NCBI GenBank assembly: GCA_026075535.2
Contig: AP026540.1
Span: 6,448,001-6,512,000, forward strand
Direction of reading: 5' to 3'
DNA from: Tricholoma matsutake
Taxonomy: Eukaryota; Basidiomycota; Agaricomycetes; Agaricales; Tricholomataceae
Length of the DNA stretch: 64,000 nt
Shown here: positions 33,984 through 45,700 of the stretch, in pieces
Layout: every line of letters starts with the position of its first letter
How positions within the stretch are numbered: position 1 is the stretch's first letter
Notes under the pieces: model-generated
Database searches by the model: none
What the model was told of the DNA's origin: nothing
What the model saw: only the letters and a program-made list of their open reading frames with translations
Position numbers and translations under genes: made by a program

Positions 33984-34967
33984 ACCACCTAATCAATATG
34001 TCCCCCCCAGCTATCTCCGTGAAGCCCAACACAAACAGAGGGAGCAGGCAATGAAAGAGCAGATGGAATGGGAGATGAAGGAGCTGGAGGAAGTGGCGAG
34101 AGAGGAGGAGCGGAGGGCGCAGGAGGCACAAAAGGCAGCAGAGGAGGCTGCAAAGGCCGAGGAGGCACGAGAGGCATGGAAGAAGGAAGCAGTGGCTGCA
34201 AGAAGAGCAGAGAAGAAGCGGGCGGCTGCGGCTGCAGGTTTGGGGGACGAGGCTGAGGGGAGCAAGTCCCCAAAGAAAAAGAAAGTCTGCCAAGTCAAAG
34301 GCGTGAGTGGGGTCAGAGGAGTCCAAGGGTCCAGTGTGGGTGCAGGTGGTGTTGCCCTGCAAAAGGTGTGTTTCTTGTTTTACTTCTCCATCCTCCTGAT
34401 AAGTGGCCTAGATGTAAATATCAAAAAATCTCATGTTTCAAGATGGGCACGCAGGGATGCATGTGCAATAATTACACACATGTCAAGCACAAATGCGAGG
34501 AGGTAGTGTGGGAGGGGCAGGAGGTCCCTGCAACAAAACTGGTGGGAATGGTGGCAGGAACAGCGGGGGGTAGCAGGGAGATCGCAGAGCTGCTGCGGCA
34601 GCTGGTGAAGACGGTGAGGAAAGGGTTCGGGGATCTTTCCCGCAACATGGAGGAGGTTCAGGATGCCTTGGACCCAATGTGGGAGGAGGAGGAAAGTGCA
34701 GGGGAGGAGAGTAACGATGACAAAGTCAAGCAGGTGGTAAGGGAGTCCCAGTGGGAGAGACGCAGAATCCACCAGTCAGGAGACAACTGGGCAGCATTCC
34801 AGAAGTATCTGGAAAAAAGATGGGCAGATGACGAGGAGGAGAGCGAGGGTGGAGAAGAGGGCAAGGGTGGTGAAGAGGGTGAGGGTGGGGTAGAGGGTGA
34901 GGTTGACAAAGAGGGTGATGGTGGGGAAGAGGGTGATGAAGATGGCAAGGGGGAAGTGGAAGTGTAG
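33984..34967 (+). pseudogene. Antisense gene in element C, decayed copy of the Zn2Cys6-type gene
   Basis: Runs opposite to C pol, 97 bp from its stop. An ATG at 33984 is followed by a C homopolymer where one base seems lost; the next frame carries the charged coiled coil (QHKQREQAMKEQ onward, 34030-34230) and an SPKKKK patch. A second shift near 34300 leads into PVWVQVVLPC, like PVWLQATIPC in A. The intron is 34366-34411 (46 nt, GTGTGT..CTAG), again between the first two cysteines. The cluster reads CX2CX6C then CX9..C, but the fifth cysteine is Tyr. The acidic tail runs to TAG at 34965. The shared KHKC.EVVWEGQ and ALDP.W segments prove common origin with A. Confidence 0.65.
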
Positions 34968-35064
34968 GATCTGGGTGGAATCAAAAAATTATTTTTACTT
35001 TGTTTCTGTTTGTAATAAGATTTATTTCTGAGTCTTGACTGAGTTAAGGAGTAAGGTGAATAGG

Positions 35065-38000
35065 TTAAGCAGGTAATGGACTGAGTTTCTGTGGGTAGCG
35101 GGTATGAAAATCCACAAGGAGTTCTTGGGCATGGTTGAGTTCCGTAACAGGTAGCCAGGAGGTTTCTTCATCAGTTCCCTGGTAACCTTCCCATTGGACA
35201 AGGTAGAGAATCTTGCAGCGCTGTTGATTGTCGACCTTGGAGTCAAGGACTTCAGCAATCTCATACTTGAGCTTGTCGTCAATAGTGATCAGAGGAGGTG
35301 GAGGTTGTACTCAATTTGGAATTGTGTTTGGGGAGTGTTCTTCTAGTTGGGAGACATGGAAAATGGGGTGGATGGCCTGCATGTGGTCCAGCAGCCACAG
35401 GGTGACTGAGTGAGTCCCTGGGTGTGCAATGATTTTGAAAGGACCATGGTTCTTTTCAGAAAGTTTCCTGGAGGGACGGGTGGTATGGATATTTTCTGCA
35501 GTGACGTAGGCAAAAATTGCCAATGTTGAAGTTGGGTGCAGGTGGATGTTTGTCCGCAGGACCTTGATAACATTTTTGAGTGGCCACAAGCTGTTTCTGA
35601 AGTTCTTGATGAAGGTCGTCTAAGTCGATGACAAACTCGCGGGCGTGTTGTGAGGCCAAGTTGTGTTCAGGATAGATGGAAATGTTCAGGTGGTAGCCTT
35701 TGTTGGCAAAGAAAGGGGATATGCCAGTAGAGGTGGAGGGAGCATTGTTGTAGGCAAACTCACCCAAGGGCAAGAGGTGAGACCAGTCATCCTGCTGATA
35801 GTTACAGAAGATCTGGAGGTACTGTTCAAGGGTCTGATTAAGTCGTTCCATCTGACCATCACCTTGCGGGTGATAACTGGAAGTGAAGTGGATCCACATG
35901 TTGAGAGCTTTTCCGAGGAACAGGTTGGCTAATTCTTGGGCTGTGATCTCGTTGACAGTCAGGATGAAGATGCCTTGTTTGGTGAGTCGGTCAACAATGA
36001 CCAGGATGGTGGTGTGGTCATCAGAGTCAGGTAATTGTTCAATGAAATCCATGGAGATCGAGTTCCAGAGTCATTCCAGGACCGGAAGTTGCTTCAAGAA
36101 CCCATAGGGTTTGTGTCAAGGCGACTTGGATTGCTTGCAAGTGGTACAGGACTTGCAGAATTCCTGGACAAATGTGCGGAGGTTTGGCCAGACATATTCT
36201 CGGCGGATGAGCTGCTGAGTTTTGTTTTGTCCGAAGTGGCCAGAGAGAATGTGTTTGTGTTTGTATTGCAGGACCTTGAGACGAAGATCCGCAATGTCCA
36301 GAACATAGATCCAGTCAAAATGGCAGAGTAATCCTGCTTTGTCTATAGTCCAATTGGGGTCAGTAGGTGTTGGAAGGTGTGCAGATGATAGTGGGTCAAG
36401 GGGTAGGGAGGTGCAGATGTCATTGTGAAGTTTCTCAACATCCATGATTACTGCTTGTCAGATGACAGGCGTTGCAAGGTAGGTGGCGTGGAGAGAAGAG
36501 GTAAGTTGTTCCTGTGTGAATACAGGTTGGAAATTGGTTGGGTTTATGGAGGCAAAGTCGCTATTTCCCCCTTTGCAGTAGACGTCCCAATGTCTTGTGA
36601 GCGCATCTGGCTTGGCCCCTAATTTTCCAGGGTGGAAGCGGATAACCAGATTGAACTGTGAAAGGTACTCGGACCATCTGGCTTGGCGGTGGGTGAGCAG
36701 TTTGGTGGTGCTGAAGTACTCAAGGTTCCTGTGGTCCATGACCACATCAATTGGGTTTGCCAAACCCTTAAAATATTGCCACCAATGCTTGAAAGTTTCG
36801 AAAATGGCCAGAAGTTCCTTATCATGTGTATCGTAATTTAGTTCAGCGGGGTTGAAGGAGCGGGAATGGAAAGCAACAAAATGAATTTCACCATCCACTG
36901 TGTAGGTCAAGAGGATAGCCGCCAGGGCATAATCAGAAGTGTCAGTTTCAAGTACCATTTGGGAGTCAGGTACCCATTGAGTTAAGACAGGAGCATGAGT
37001 GAATTCTTGTTTGAGCTTTTCAAAAGTGTCGTGGCACTTCTTGTTGAAGTCCCAGGGTGCGGATTTCCGCATCAAGTGGGTGAGTGGAATGACAATGTCT
37101 GAGTAGCTTTTAATGAAATGGCAGTAAAAGTTGCAAAAGCCTAAGAAGGATTGTATATCCTTGACTTTCCTAGGCTCGGGCCAGTTGAGCAAGGTTTTGA
37201 CTTTATCTTCTGACATCCGCAGTCCATCCAGTGAAAGGATGAAACCTAAATATTCAACAGTGTCTTTGTGGAACTCACATTTCTGAGGTGAAGCGTAAAG
37301 TCCATTCTTTCAGAGTCTCCAAAGAACTTCCTTGATGTGAGCTCCATGCTGTGATATATTGTCAGAGTAGATCAGGATGTCGTCAAGGTAGACGATGACA
37401 CAGACATCCAGCATGTCACTGAAGATGTTGTTCATAAACCGCTGGAAGGCTGCGGGTGTATTAGTGAGGCCAAATGGAACTACCAACCACTCAAACGATC
37501 CATAGTGAGTGCAGAAAGTAGTTTTCCATTTGTCACCATCTGCAATGCGGACCAGGTGATAGGTGTGCTGCAAGTCTATCTTGGTAAACAGGGGGAGTTG
37601 AGGAGGTCAGAAATGAGTGGAAGTGGGTAGCAGTCCTTCTTCATGAGATGGTTGAGGCCTTGGTAGTCGACACAAAGTTGTAGGCTGATGTCCTTCTTCT
37701 TGACGAAGAGAATAGGAGCACTGTGCAGGGATTTAGAGGGGCGAATGAAACCTGAGCAGATGTTTTTGTCAATGAAGACTCGTAAGGCTTCTAATTCAGA
37801 GGGAGAGAGAGAGTACATGCAACCCGGAGGAGGTGGAGCATTATCTTCTGTTTCTATCTTGAGGTCATAAGGGCGATGCAGAGGAAGGGTATCTGCTTTA
37901 GCCTTATTAAAGACATCAGCAAATTCATGATACTCAGCAGGAATGTCAGAAAGATCTGCCAGGTTCAAGGTTTGAGCAGAGCAGGCAGATAATCCTTCCA

Positions 38001-38651
38001 GTGCAAAGGTCATCTGGAAGGCTACTGCCCCAGGAAGTTTGCTAGCACGTGCATAAGCGGCAGCATTGATGAATGAAATGTCAGGAGGGGTAAACTTAGG
38101 TGGAATGGGAGGTTCTGAAGGTGTGGGTAAATCAAGGGTTTCTACCGGAAGCTTCAGGGACATGGGTGACGTCAAAGGTGCTGGACCTCTATGAACTGCG
38201 GAGCGGAAAGCAATTTGGCTTGAAGACCAGTCAATCAACGAATTGTATTTCTCCAGCTAGTTATGACTGAGTATGGTGGAACAGGAAGAGTTGAGCGAGG
38301 TTACATAAAATGACAGATTGAACACTTCACTGGTAGGGAAGGTGACCGGAAGTTTGATGACTTGAGTTATGGTTGAGTTGCAAGATCCATCAAAATGTCG
38401 TAGTCCAATCAGGTTAATAGATTCGGTGATAAGTTGGTTATCCAACATGAAAGAAGAGTCGAGAAAACAATGGGAGGAGCCAGAGTCAATAAGGGTTCAC
38501 ACAGGAGCAGAATAGTCGGGAATGGTTAAAAAGATGGTGAGGGAGTCAGGGTTGGAAAGAGCAGACACATTGAGACAAACATAGGCAGCCAAATGGGTAA
38601 GGTCAACGCAACCCCCAGCCCCAATGGCTATTTCCTGAGGGTTGCAGACTA
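35065..38651 (-). pseudogene. Pol of element C, inactive
   Basis: Protease LIDSGS (about 38490), RT with an intact [10 protein letters not shown] (about 37390), RNase H (36650-36950), integrase with zinc finger and first Asp (MDFIEQLPDS, about 36050), then a deletion that removes the block with the second catalytic Asp (NLF joins LGKALNM at about 35925). The chromodomain ends in TAA at 35065. TGA or TAG stops occur at about 38495, 38257, 37310, 36458, 36117 and 36075. The RT is better preserved than in A, but integration is lost. Confidence 0.85.
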
Positions 38652-40022
38652 TTTTTCCGAGTCTGCAGTGTTGGAAAGGACAGCAGAAGCTCAGGCTTTT
38701 GCAGCTTTGGATTTCAGGCAGTTTCCTGCTACATGCCCTTCCTCCCCACAGTAGAGACAAAGTCATTCTCTCATGCAATGTTCTCGTTCTTCCCCAGTAA
38801 GCTTGCCATTCTTCCCCAACTTATCAGAGATGGACAACTTGGGCTTGTCCCGGGGAGTGTTCTTTGTCATGGAAGACTGCTGGTTGGAGGTGTTGCCATG
38901 GGCAGAGTTTGAAGAGGATTGGTTGGTAGACAAGGAAGGGCTTTTGGAAGTGTCCTTCCGACTAGGGTTAGTGAAGTTACTGGAATTCTTTGTTTCAAAG
39001 TGGGATTCATCTTTTTGCATCCAGTAGATGTCATCGCTGTCCTGCAATTTCAAGTGTAGTTCTGCAAGAGTATCGGGTTTACCACCCCAAAGAACTTCTA
39101 TGCGAAGTTGGAGCGGAAGACCGCAGAAATATCAGTTGCAAAGGGCAGCTTCATTCCAGTTGACTCTAGAAGCTAATTCCCAGAAATCAACATTATACTT
39201 TGTGATTCAACCACCTTTCTTCATTGATAAGTCAGAGAGAGCTTTTTCCACATCTCCGACTGGGTCATGCGGGCTGAAGTTGCTTTTGAGCTCAGCAATG
39301 AAGGCTTTGTAGTCCCACATCCAGTGTGCAGAATCTGTTGGGTCATTAAGACCAGGCTGAAACCAACTGAGAGCTGATCCCTTAAGATAAGAAAGGATAA
39401 ATATGATCTTTTTCTCATCAGAGGAAAATATGTGTGGACGGTCACAGAAATGAAGATTGCAGGAGACTAGGAAGTCTCTAAGTTTCTTTGGATTGGTACC
39501 ATCAAAAGTGTCAGGGTCACGAACTTTGATTTTTTTGGTCTTGGGTGCATTATTCTGATGAAGGGTGCAGATACTCTCCGAGAGGTTGTAAAGGACATCT
39601 ATGAACCTATCCCCTGGATCAGGGTTTTCCACCGTGGGAGGTTGATCATCTGGATCATTGGGATTGGGGTCACCCCCAGGGCCATCAGGTCCACCAGGAG
39701 GTCCATCCTCTAGACCAGGATCTTCCAACCTGAAGTGTTCAGGCTGGTTGATGCCCTCTACATACTCAAGGGGAGTTGTTGGTCAAAAACCTTCCAGGTT
39801 GGTGGAAGGGTGCGGGGCATGGGTGGACATGAGATTAGCACTGATTGAGGGGGCTCCTGAGCCGATTTGTTGGAAGATGTTTGAGGGTCTGGAAGATACT
39901 CCGAAAGTAGTGGTGGGTCGAGGGTCAGGAAGGGTGGATCGCTGAATTGCAGAGATCCCAGGAATAGTGCTGGCGCATTGGGAATTTCTGGTTGTGCACT
40001 GGCAGGTCTCAGTAGGGGTCAT
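38649..40022 (-). pseudogene. Gag of element C
   Basis: Clearly homologous to A gag: MTPTE start at 40022, Pro/Asp/Gly-rich spacer, DPDTFDGTNPKKLRDFL, LSYLKGSALSWFQPGLND, and zinc knuckle CLYCGEEGHVAGNC (about 38720). Stops at about 39783, 39207, 39133, 38763 and 38692 interrupt it, mostly TGA. The true end is TAG at 38649, preceded by a short A run with pol in the -1 frame. Confidence 0.82.
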
Positions 40023-40131
40023 AGAGAGGAATGAGATGAGTGAAGTGTGAGTTCATATATACTGTTAAGAACTGATCCTAGAAGATATGTCAGAATCTGG
40101 TCGGACCCTGTGGATATTGATAACAGAAAGT

Positions 40132-40911
40132 TGTCAGGTTGTAGTGAGTCCTGCGAAGGGGAACAGAAAGGACTCAGCTTCAGCTTATAAGAAGCTGCAC
40201 CCTTCACCTCATCTTGTGTCCTAATTTTGAGATGAAGGTTTGAAGGTAGGAGCAGGGAAGTGTGGGAAATGCAGGGAAGGAGTATGGAGGGACTTGGGTT
40301 AAGTTCAGATGAGACCAAAGCTTGGAAGGAAGAACTAGAGGTTGAGTCAAATGAAGTTCAGACTCTTAGAGGACAGAGGTAGGAGTAGAATGAGATTTAG
40401 ATTGGCAAGTTAAAGACAGGGCTTTGTTGAGTCTATGTCGATATACAAACTGAGGAATACAAGTCAAACTAACTAAGCTTAAATACTAGAGTCTGGAATC
40501 GGAGCAGAACATGTCGGTAACTGCGGCAGTGTCTCAACTGCATAAATAAATTACTTAGCAGGGGCTGCACAGGAGTCTGTAGTTGAATTTGCAAAAGAGA
40601 CAGCAGCCTTGGTAAGGCAGCCATGGGTGCTGTACAAGGTGGCCTGGTGCACAGCAGTGTGGGCAGTGCAAGGCGGCCAGGAATGAAATGGGAGGAGTTG
40701 GTGACTGTCAGATTCGAGCTGTGGAAAAGTGTCAGACAGATGCAGGTTCCAATCGGACAAGGATGGATGCAGGCTCCAATCGGACAAGGATGGATGCAGG
40801 TTCCAATCGGACAAGGATGGATGCAGGTTCCAATTGGACAAGGACAGATGCAGGTTCCAATCAGACAAGGACAGATGCAGGTTCCAATCAGATGAGGAAT
40901 GGTTCTTGACA
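40132..40911 (-). repeat. 5-prime LTR of element C
   Basis: 780 bp. It aligns with 33243-33886; the length difference of 136 is five extra 27-bp units plus one base. A TATTTAAG box lies near 40480-40490 on the minus strand. Confidence 0.92.
40739..40900. repeat. 27-bp tandem repeat, six copies, in an LTR
   Basis: Units of 27 bp starting GATGCAGG at 40739, 40766, 40793, 40820, 40847 and 40874; units differ by one to four bases. The other LTR of the same element (33850-33876) has only one unit. The array lies in the first 175 bases (U3) of the LTR. Confidence 0.93.
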
Positions 40912-41520
40912 CATTTCTTTGGGAAATGCTGAGATGTTGCTTTGTTCGAGAGTAGCAGTCCTCAGAGCCTCAATGAATTCAGCAGTGGTTTGTAGATCAT
41001 CTATCTGAGCATCAAGTCTGGATGTCGCTTCTTCATTAATGTTGGACTTGACTGTGGGTGAGTGGGGCTGAGTAGATGAGTTTGTAGCATGATTTTGCTT
41101 GTGAGGTTGGATGCCAATGCCTGAAGAAGAATGTGCCATATTTGACTCATGGGATGAAGATGAGAGAGAGCAAATATCATTTGCAGTGGTACTACAGGCT
41201 GAGTGGAGGTCAGATTGTGTGAAAGGATGTTCCTCAGTTCCTCCATTAAAACTATTCTCCTAAAGATATTGAGAACCTGGTCAATATGGCAGTTCTGAGC
41301 CATGGTTTTCTGAGCCATGATTCCACTCACCAAGCCAGCATTTCTCATATCTTCTGTCGGTCTCTGCCTGACATGCCTCCCATAGTCATCCACACTGAAG
41401 GAGTCAGCGGGCCGTTTGAGTCCAGCTGGAATTGTCCGGTTGCGGCTTGAAAGGAAAGCGGCAAGAGATTCATCTTGTGCATTTTGTACATGAGCATGCT
41501 GAGATGCAGTGTTGGTTCAT
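40912..41520 (-). pseudogene. Fragment of an unrecognised two-exon gene, cut by element C
   Basis: A minus-strand frame reads through ESLAAFLSSRN.., RPADSFSVDDYGRHVRQRP.. to ..MRNAGL (about 41340), then a likely intron with GTGAGT and CTTTAG (41264-41338), then a Ser/His-rich part and a helix (SRLDAQIDDLQTTAEFIEAL) that ends where the LTR of C begins. Upstream an in-frame TGA at about 41518 blocks the start. I know no family. It lies head to head with the Myb/SANT gene, so it may be a third gene of the Harbinger-type element or a host gene remnant. Confidence 0.4.
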
Positions 41521-42456
41521 GGTGGCATGGAGTGAATGGAAGTGAAAAAAGTCCCAGAAGTTTTTCATGTAACACAACCAGACACTAAGAGGGTGGTCGG
41601 TAACAGAAATTCAGCAAATTCTCACAGACCTCATTGTCTGCCAAGTGATGCCGAGTATGATGGCATGTGAACATCAGCCACATGCTGACTCAGGCTTGCA
41701 TTGAACAACTTGTCATCATGCATACACGCTGTTCATCTAACAGTCCCCCTAGGCCTCTGCCTGCTGCCAATGTTGCTGCCAGTGCTGCTGCTGCTGCCCC
41801 TCAGTGTCACTGGTCCCCCGCTGATGAGGAAAGAATGATCACTTTCCTTTGCTCTAAAAAGGATGCCACAGCAGATGGCGCCAACTTTAAGCCGGCTGTC
41901 TGGAATGCGCTGGTCGCAGAGATGGCATTGCATCATGGAATGGGTGCTCCTAAGACTGCCAAAGCCTGTAAATCTAAATATTCATGGGTGTGTACAGTTC
42001 TCTGGACTCCTTGATCTTCAATGATCAACCAATTCTCTCCAGCTTCGGACTGCCTACAATACTGTCACAACTCTGAAAGGGTTATCTGGTTTTAATTGGG
42101 ATGATGAAAAAGGAATGAATATTGGCATAGGTGAAGTGGATGCTTGGAAGGCATACATTACAGTATGTTGTACATTAATCTTGTCTGATTGTGCCACTGA
42201 TTTAGTTGCAGAAACATGATGGCACCAAGATGTACACAAACAAGGGATTTCCTCTCTACCATATCATGTTGGCACTCATGCCTGGCCTTGGAAAGGGAAC
42301 CCATGCTTTCCAACCATCTGATCAAACACAGGGTGCTTCTAGTGCAGTTTCAACTATGCCTCCTGAACCAATCAGCGACGAGGAGACTCCTGTCAATTCA
42401 TCTGCTCTGCGAACACCTGTTATTCAGCCTCCTACCGTTCCTTTATCTACACCACC

Positions 42457-42639
42457 TGTAGTGATCCAGGGTGATGCCCAGTATTTACATATATCTACTT
42501 AGTGTTTGCACAAGCCACCAGTCCCTTTATAAGGGCTGGTTTTAATTACATCGATAGACTTTTTTACACAACAGCAAAATATACGTTAATCATGTTCTTG
42601 CGGCATGTGATATAAGTCTACCCCCTTTGCTTTACTACA
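42457..42639 (+). repeat. 5-prime LTR of element G
   Basis: 183 bp, TGTAGTGATCC..TTTACTACA, very short for a gypsy LTR. It contains a CCCTTTATAAGGG palindrome. Differences from the partner are mostly CpG versus TpG or CpA. Confidence 0.95.
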
Positions 42640-42794
42640 CTTTTTTGAACACTCAAATCTGTTATTTTACCAAAAGAATATCCACTCAACTTTGCCTTCA
42701 TGAATGTCATATCATGCCATAATATCAAAATTGACCCTGATGCCACTGGCGACAGTTCATCTAGACTCGTGATCTGAGTTTGACACTACCCGCA
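42640..42794 (+). promoter_or_regulatory. Leader with unusual primer-binding region of element G
   Basis: Begins CTTTTTTGAACACTCAAATC. The same run (TTTTTTAAACACTCAAAC) follows the LTR of H, so it is conserved, but it does not start with TGG as tRNA primer sites do. Only about seven bases can pair with the LTR (GAACACT with AGTGTTT). The priming mode is unresolved. Confidence 0.4.
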
Positions 42795-45700
42795 ATGGAC
42801 CCCAGCCCAACTGACATGTCCTCTATGAAAGTAAAGAAGAAGACCGCCTGAGCCAGGACTAAAGGTGGTTTGGATTCAGAACCCCCTGGTGACCAGTCCC
42901 ATAACCCAGCTGATGGGAATCAGTTGAGTGCCGTCAAAGAAGTCGAAGAAGTCGATTCGGCATTGAGAGCATCGACCCAAGATCCAGTTCCTGCTAGCAG
43001 GGTCCATTGTCAGAATGATTCACCTTCCCCATCTCCTCCCCCCTCTTCGGGTCCACACTCTCCAGAGAGTATGCCCAGACTCTCCCCTAGTTGGGAGAGC
43101 CAGTCTGCCCCTCACCACAATCATGGAAATACCTCGCTGTGAGAGAACCCCATGTGCCCATCTGGTAGACCAGTCTCGACTCCCTCACCCACACCTATGG
43201 ATGAGGGAAGTAGCAAACGATGTCGAGAGGAGAAGAAACCTGAAAACATCATTCCACCTAGCCAGGAGGAAAGGAGCATAGCCTCATACACCACTCTGGC
43301 CTGTGAGATCATCAACAGGCACCTGGATCAGGACAGTTATGACCCAACTCAACTCAACGCGCAAATACAAGAGCTGATGAGGGGGTTCTCTGTCCAAATT
43401 TGTTGTGAATCTGGTAGTCAGGGCCCCGCCTCTCCTCCCAGTCGGGAGGAGAATAGTACTCCAAATCTTTCTCATGGTGGGACCCCCGCTTCAAACCATA
43501 AGGAATCCGACATTGGGACCCCTCAAAAGAAGTCAGTTCACTACGATGGAGCCAGCAAAGTGGCTCTTCAATGATTCAGAGACTCTGCTCTCTGCAAGGG
43601 ACAGCATACCAATATCCCAGACCAGGGTATACATTTTGATGTCAAGGGATTCCCATATGAAGAGGCCCCCTCTTCCAAGGAAAGCCCACATGGCCATGCT
43701 CCTAGCTCTATTCATCCAGAGCAAGGAAGAAGAGAAGAAACCCCTGGGTGCAGAGGGCCAAGGAGAATTGGAGGTGGAGGAGGTGACTCCTCCCCTTCCG
43801 ACAGCGACAGCAATGATAGCGATAGAGATGAGGAAACTCCTCCTCCCTATGATGAGGAGGACGAGGTCGAAGAGCATAGCCTCCTTCGCCCTAATTCTCG
43901 GTCCTGCTCAAGGTCGAGACCCAACCCAAGCATCAGTCATCAAGGAGATACCCCATCTGCCTCTGCTCACACAGATGCCCATTCCCATCGACGAGAGTAC
44001 AGTGGGGAGCTCGAATCCTACCGAGATAAAGGCACCTGTCGCCCTTCCAAATATTTGAAGGTGATGCATGCCAAGTTCCATCAGCAGATTGACAATAAGG
44101 TGTTCGCAACTGTGGAATTGCTCCTGGATCGAAAGAATGGACCCCATGTTCCCACTCCCCCAACTTATGGCGGGAGCTCGGATACTGAGGTGTTCGAACA
44201 GTGGCTGAACACTCTCCTTCAATGGTTGAAGGTGAGCAAAATGAGTGGTCCCAGTCTCGATGCCGAAAGGATTGAGTATACAGGCATGTACCTAGAAGGA
44301 GTAGCCCTGATCTGGTTTGAGGACAACGTGGATGGAGTATACTGCCACTGGGCCCAGTGGTCTTTTAAGGATGTGATCACCGGTCTATATGATCGGTTTA
44401 TACACAACAATGCTACCCATGACATGGCCAATCACTTTGCAAAGGTGAAATATGATGTAGTCAAAGGAGTCATGAGCTATTACCATAAACTGGAGCAATA
44501 TGCTACCAGGATGATCCAAGCCCTGGACCGTTTCACCTTCAAGACCCAACTTTTGTCTGGGTTATGCCAGACTATGGTGTCTTTCATATTTGACAAAGGC
44601 TGTTCCACGGAAGCCAGTTCCATGGATACCATCCTGTACTATGCCTGTGAGGCCAAAGAAATATTCAGGAAGAAGAAGAGATACCAGGAGTGTAAGTGCC
44701 TGGTGGAGGCCCTGTCTTCCAGTAAGGATGTTCCAAAACCCAAGGTGACCACCTCTGCCCAGGAGGGTCAGTCCCCTGAGCAATCTCATGAATGGACCCG
44801 AGATCCACCCAGGCAAGACAGTCGACCTAGGAACAGGGACAGGCCCAATAGAACTCACAAAGTGTTTTCTGTGAGGAAGGAACCTCATCAGGAGGATAGG
44901 AAGACACCCATATCTGGAGACTGGACTCCCAGAGATCATGCCCCTACTAAAAAGTATGAGGAAACCAAGCCTCCTCCCATCTGCTACAAGTGCAGGGGAT
45001 TAGGTCATTACTCCACTGATAACAAGTGTCCCGAGTACAATACCCTGGGACAATCGAAACCCCATATGGGCACAAGGATGTATGCTGCCCATGAGGAACT
45101 TGATGGCACCAAGAATGATCCCCCTCCAGTGGAGGATGAACAATTGGCATTAGTTCATAGTGATCCTGAGGAATCAGACCAGGACATGTTGGGATCCCAA
45201 TACAGTTCTGATGGGGATCCATACCCCCTGAACTCAGACAATGAATCAGGATCCAATGAAGGTGATGACCCCGAACGATTTGGAGTCATCCAGGAGGCAA
45301 TCTATGATTATGAGTCAGATTCAGCATCTGACTCATGTCCCTCCATGCAATCGGTATCCGACTCAGAGGAGGATTCCGAGGAGGAGACGGTTGAACCAAG
45401 TCATCCCCCTGAGCAGATGGGGGTGATCACTGACTCCTCCCCTCCCATCTCCATGAATCTCAGGCGCCCCCCTGCCCTGAGGAAGTCATCCAAGAAAATT
45501 GTCCGACCTCCTCGAACTGAGAAGGACAACTGATGCTTCATCATAAGGATGAAGATCCATGGTCTTGAAGCTAACGTACTTCTAGACTCGGGGTGTACGG
45601 CAGACTCAGTTTCACCTGAGTTTACCATATCTGCGAATCTGAAAGTGCACGAGCTGGAGGACCCAGTACCCCTCCAGCTAGGTACGGTGGGAAGTCAGTC

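Larger units (their letters stand above)
33243..40911 (-). mobile_element. Ty3/gypsy chromovirus C
   Basis: Minus-strand element with LTRs 33243-33886 and 40132-40911, gag, pol with chromodomain, and the antisense gene next to the 3-prime LTR. The 3-prime LTR is preceded on the minus strand by AAGGGGGAAATAC (33887-33899), a polypurine tract. It is the sister family of A. The outer flanks (CAAGT left, CATTT right) do not form a matching 5-bp duplication, so recombination or flank mutation is likely. Confidence 0.9.

Noticed and set aside
34840..34960. G-rich GGTGAGGGTGG runs as a regulatory G-quadruplex or minisatellite
   Set aside because: They encode the acidic Glu/Gly tail of the antisense gene; no regular unit length.
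40551..40912. Repetitive open frames with NWNLHPSLSD-type or QVPIGQGWM-type repeats
   Set aside because: They are translations of the 27-bp LTR minisatellite in several frames and on both strands, not genes.
33238..40916. Target duplication of element C
   Set aside because: Flanks CAAGT and CATTT do not match; shifting the LTR borders by one or two bases does not help.
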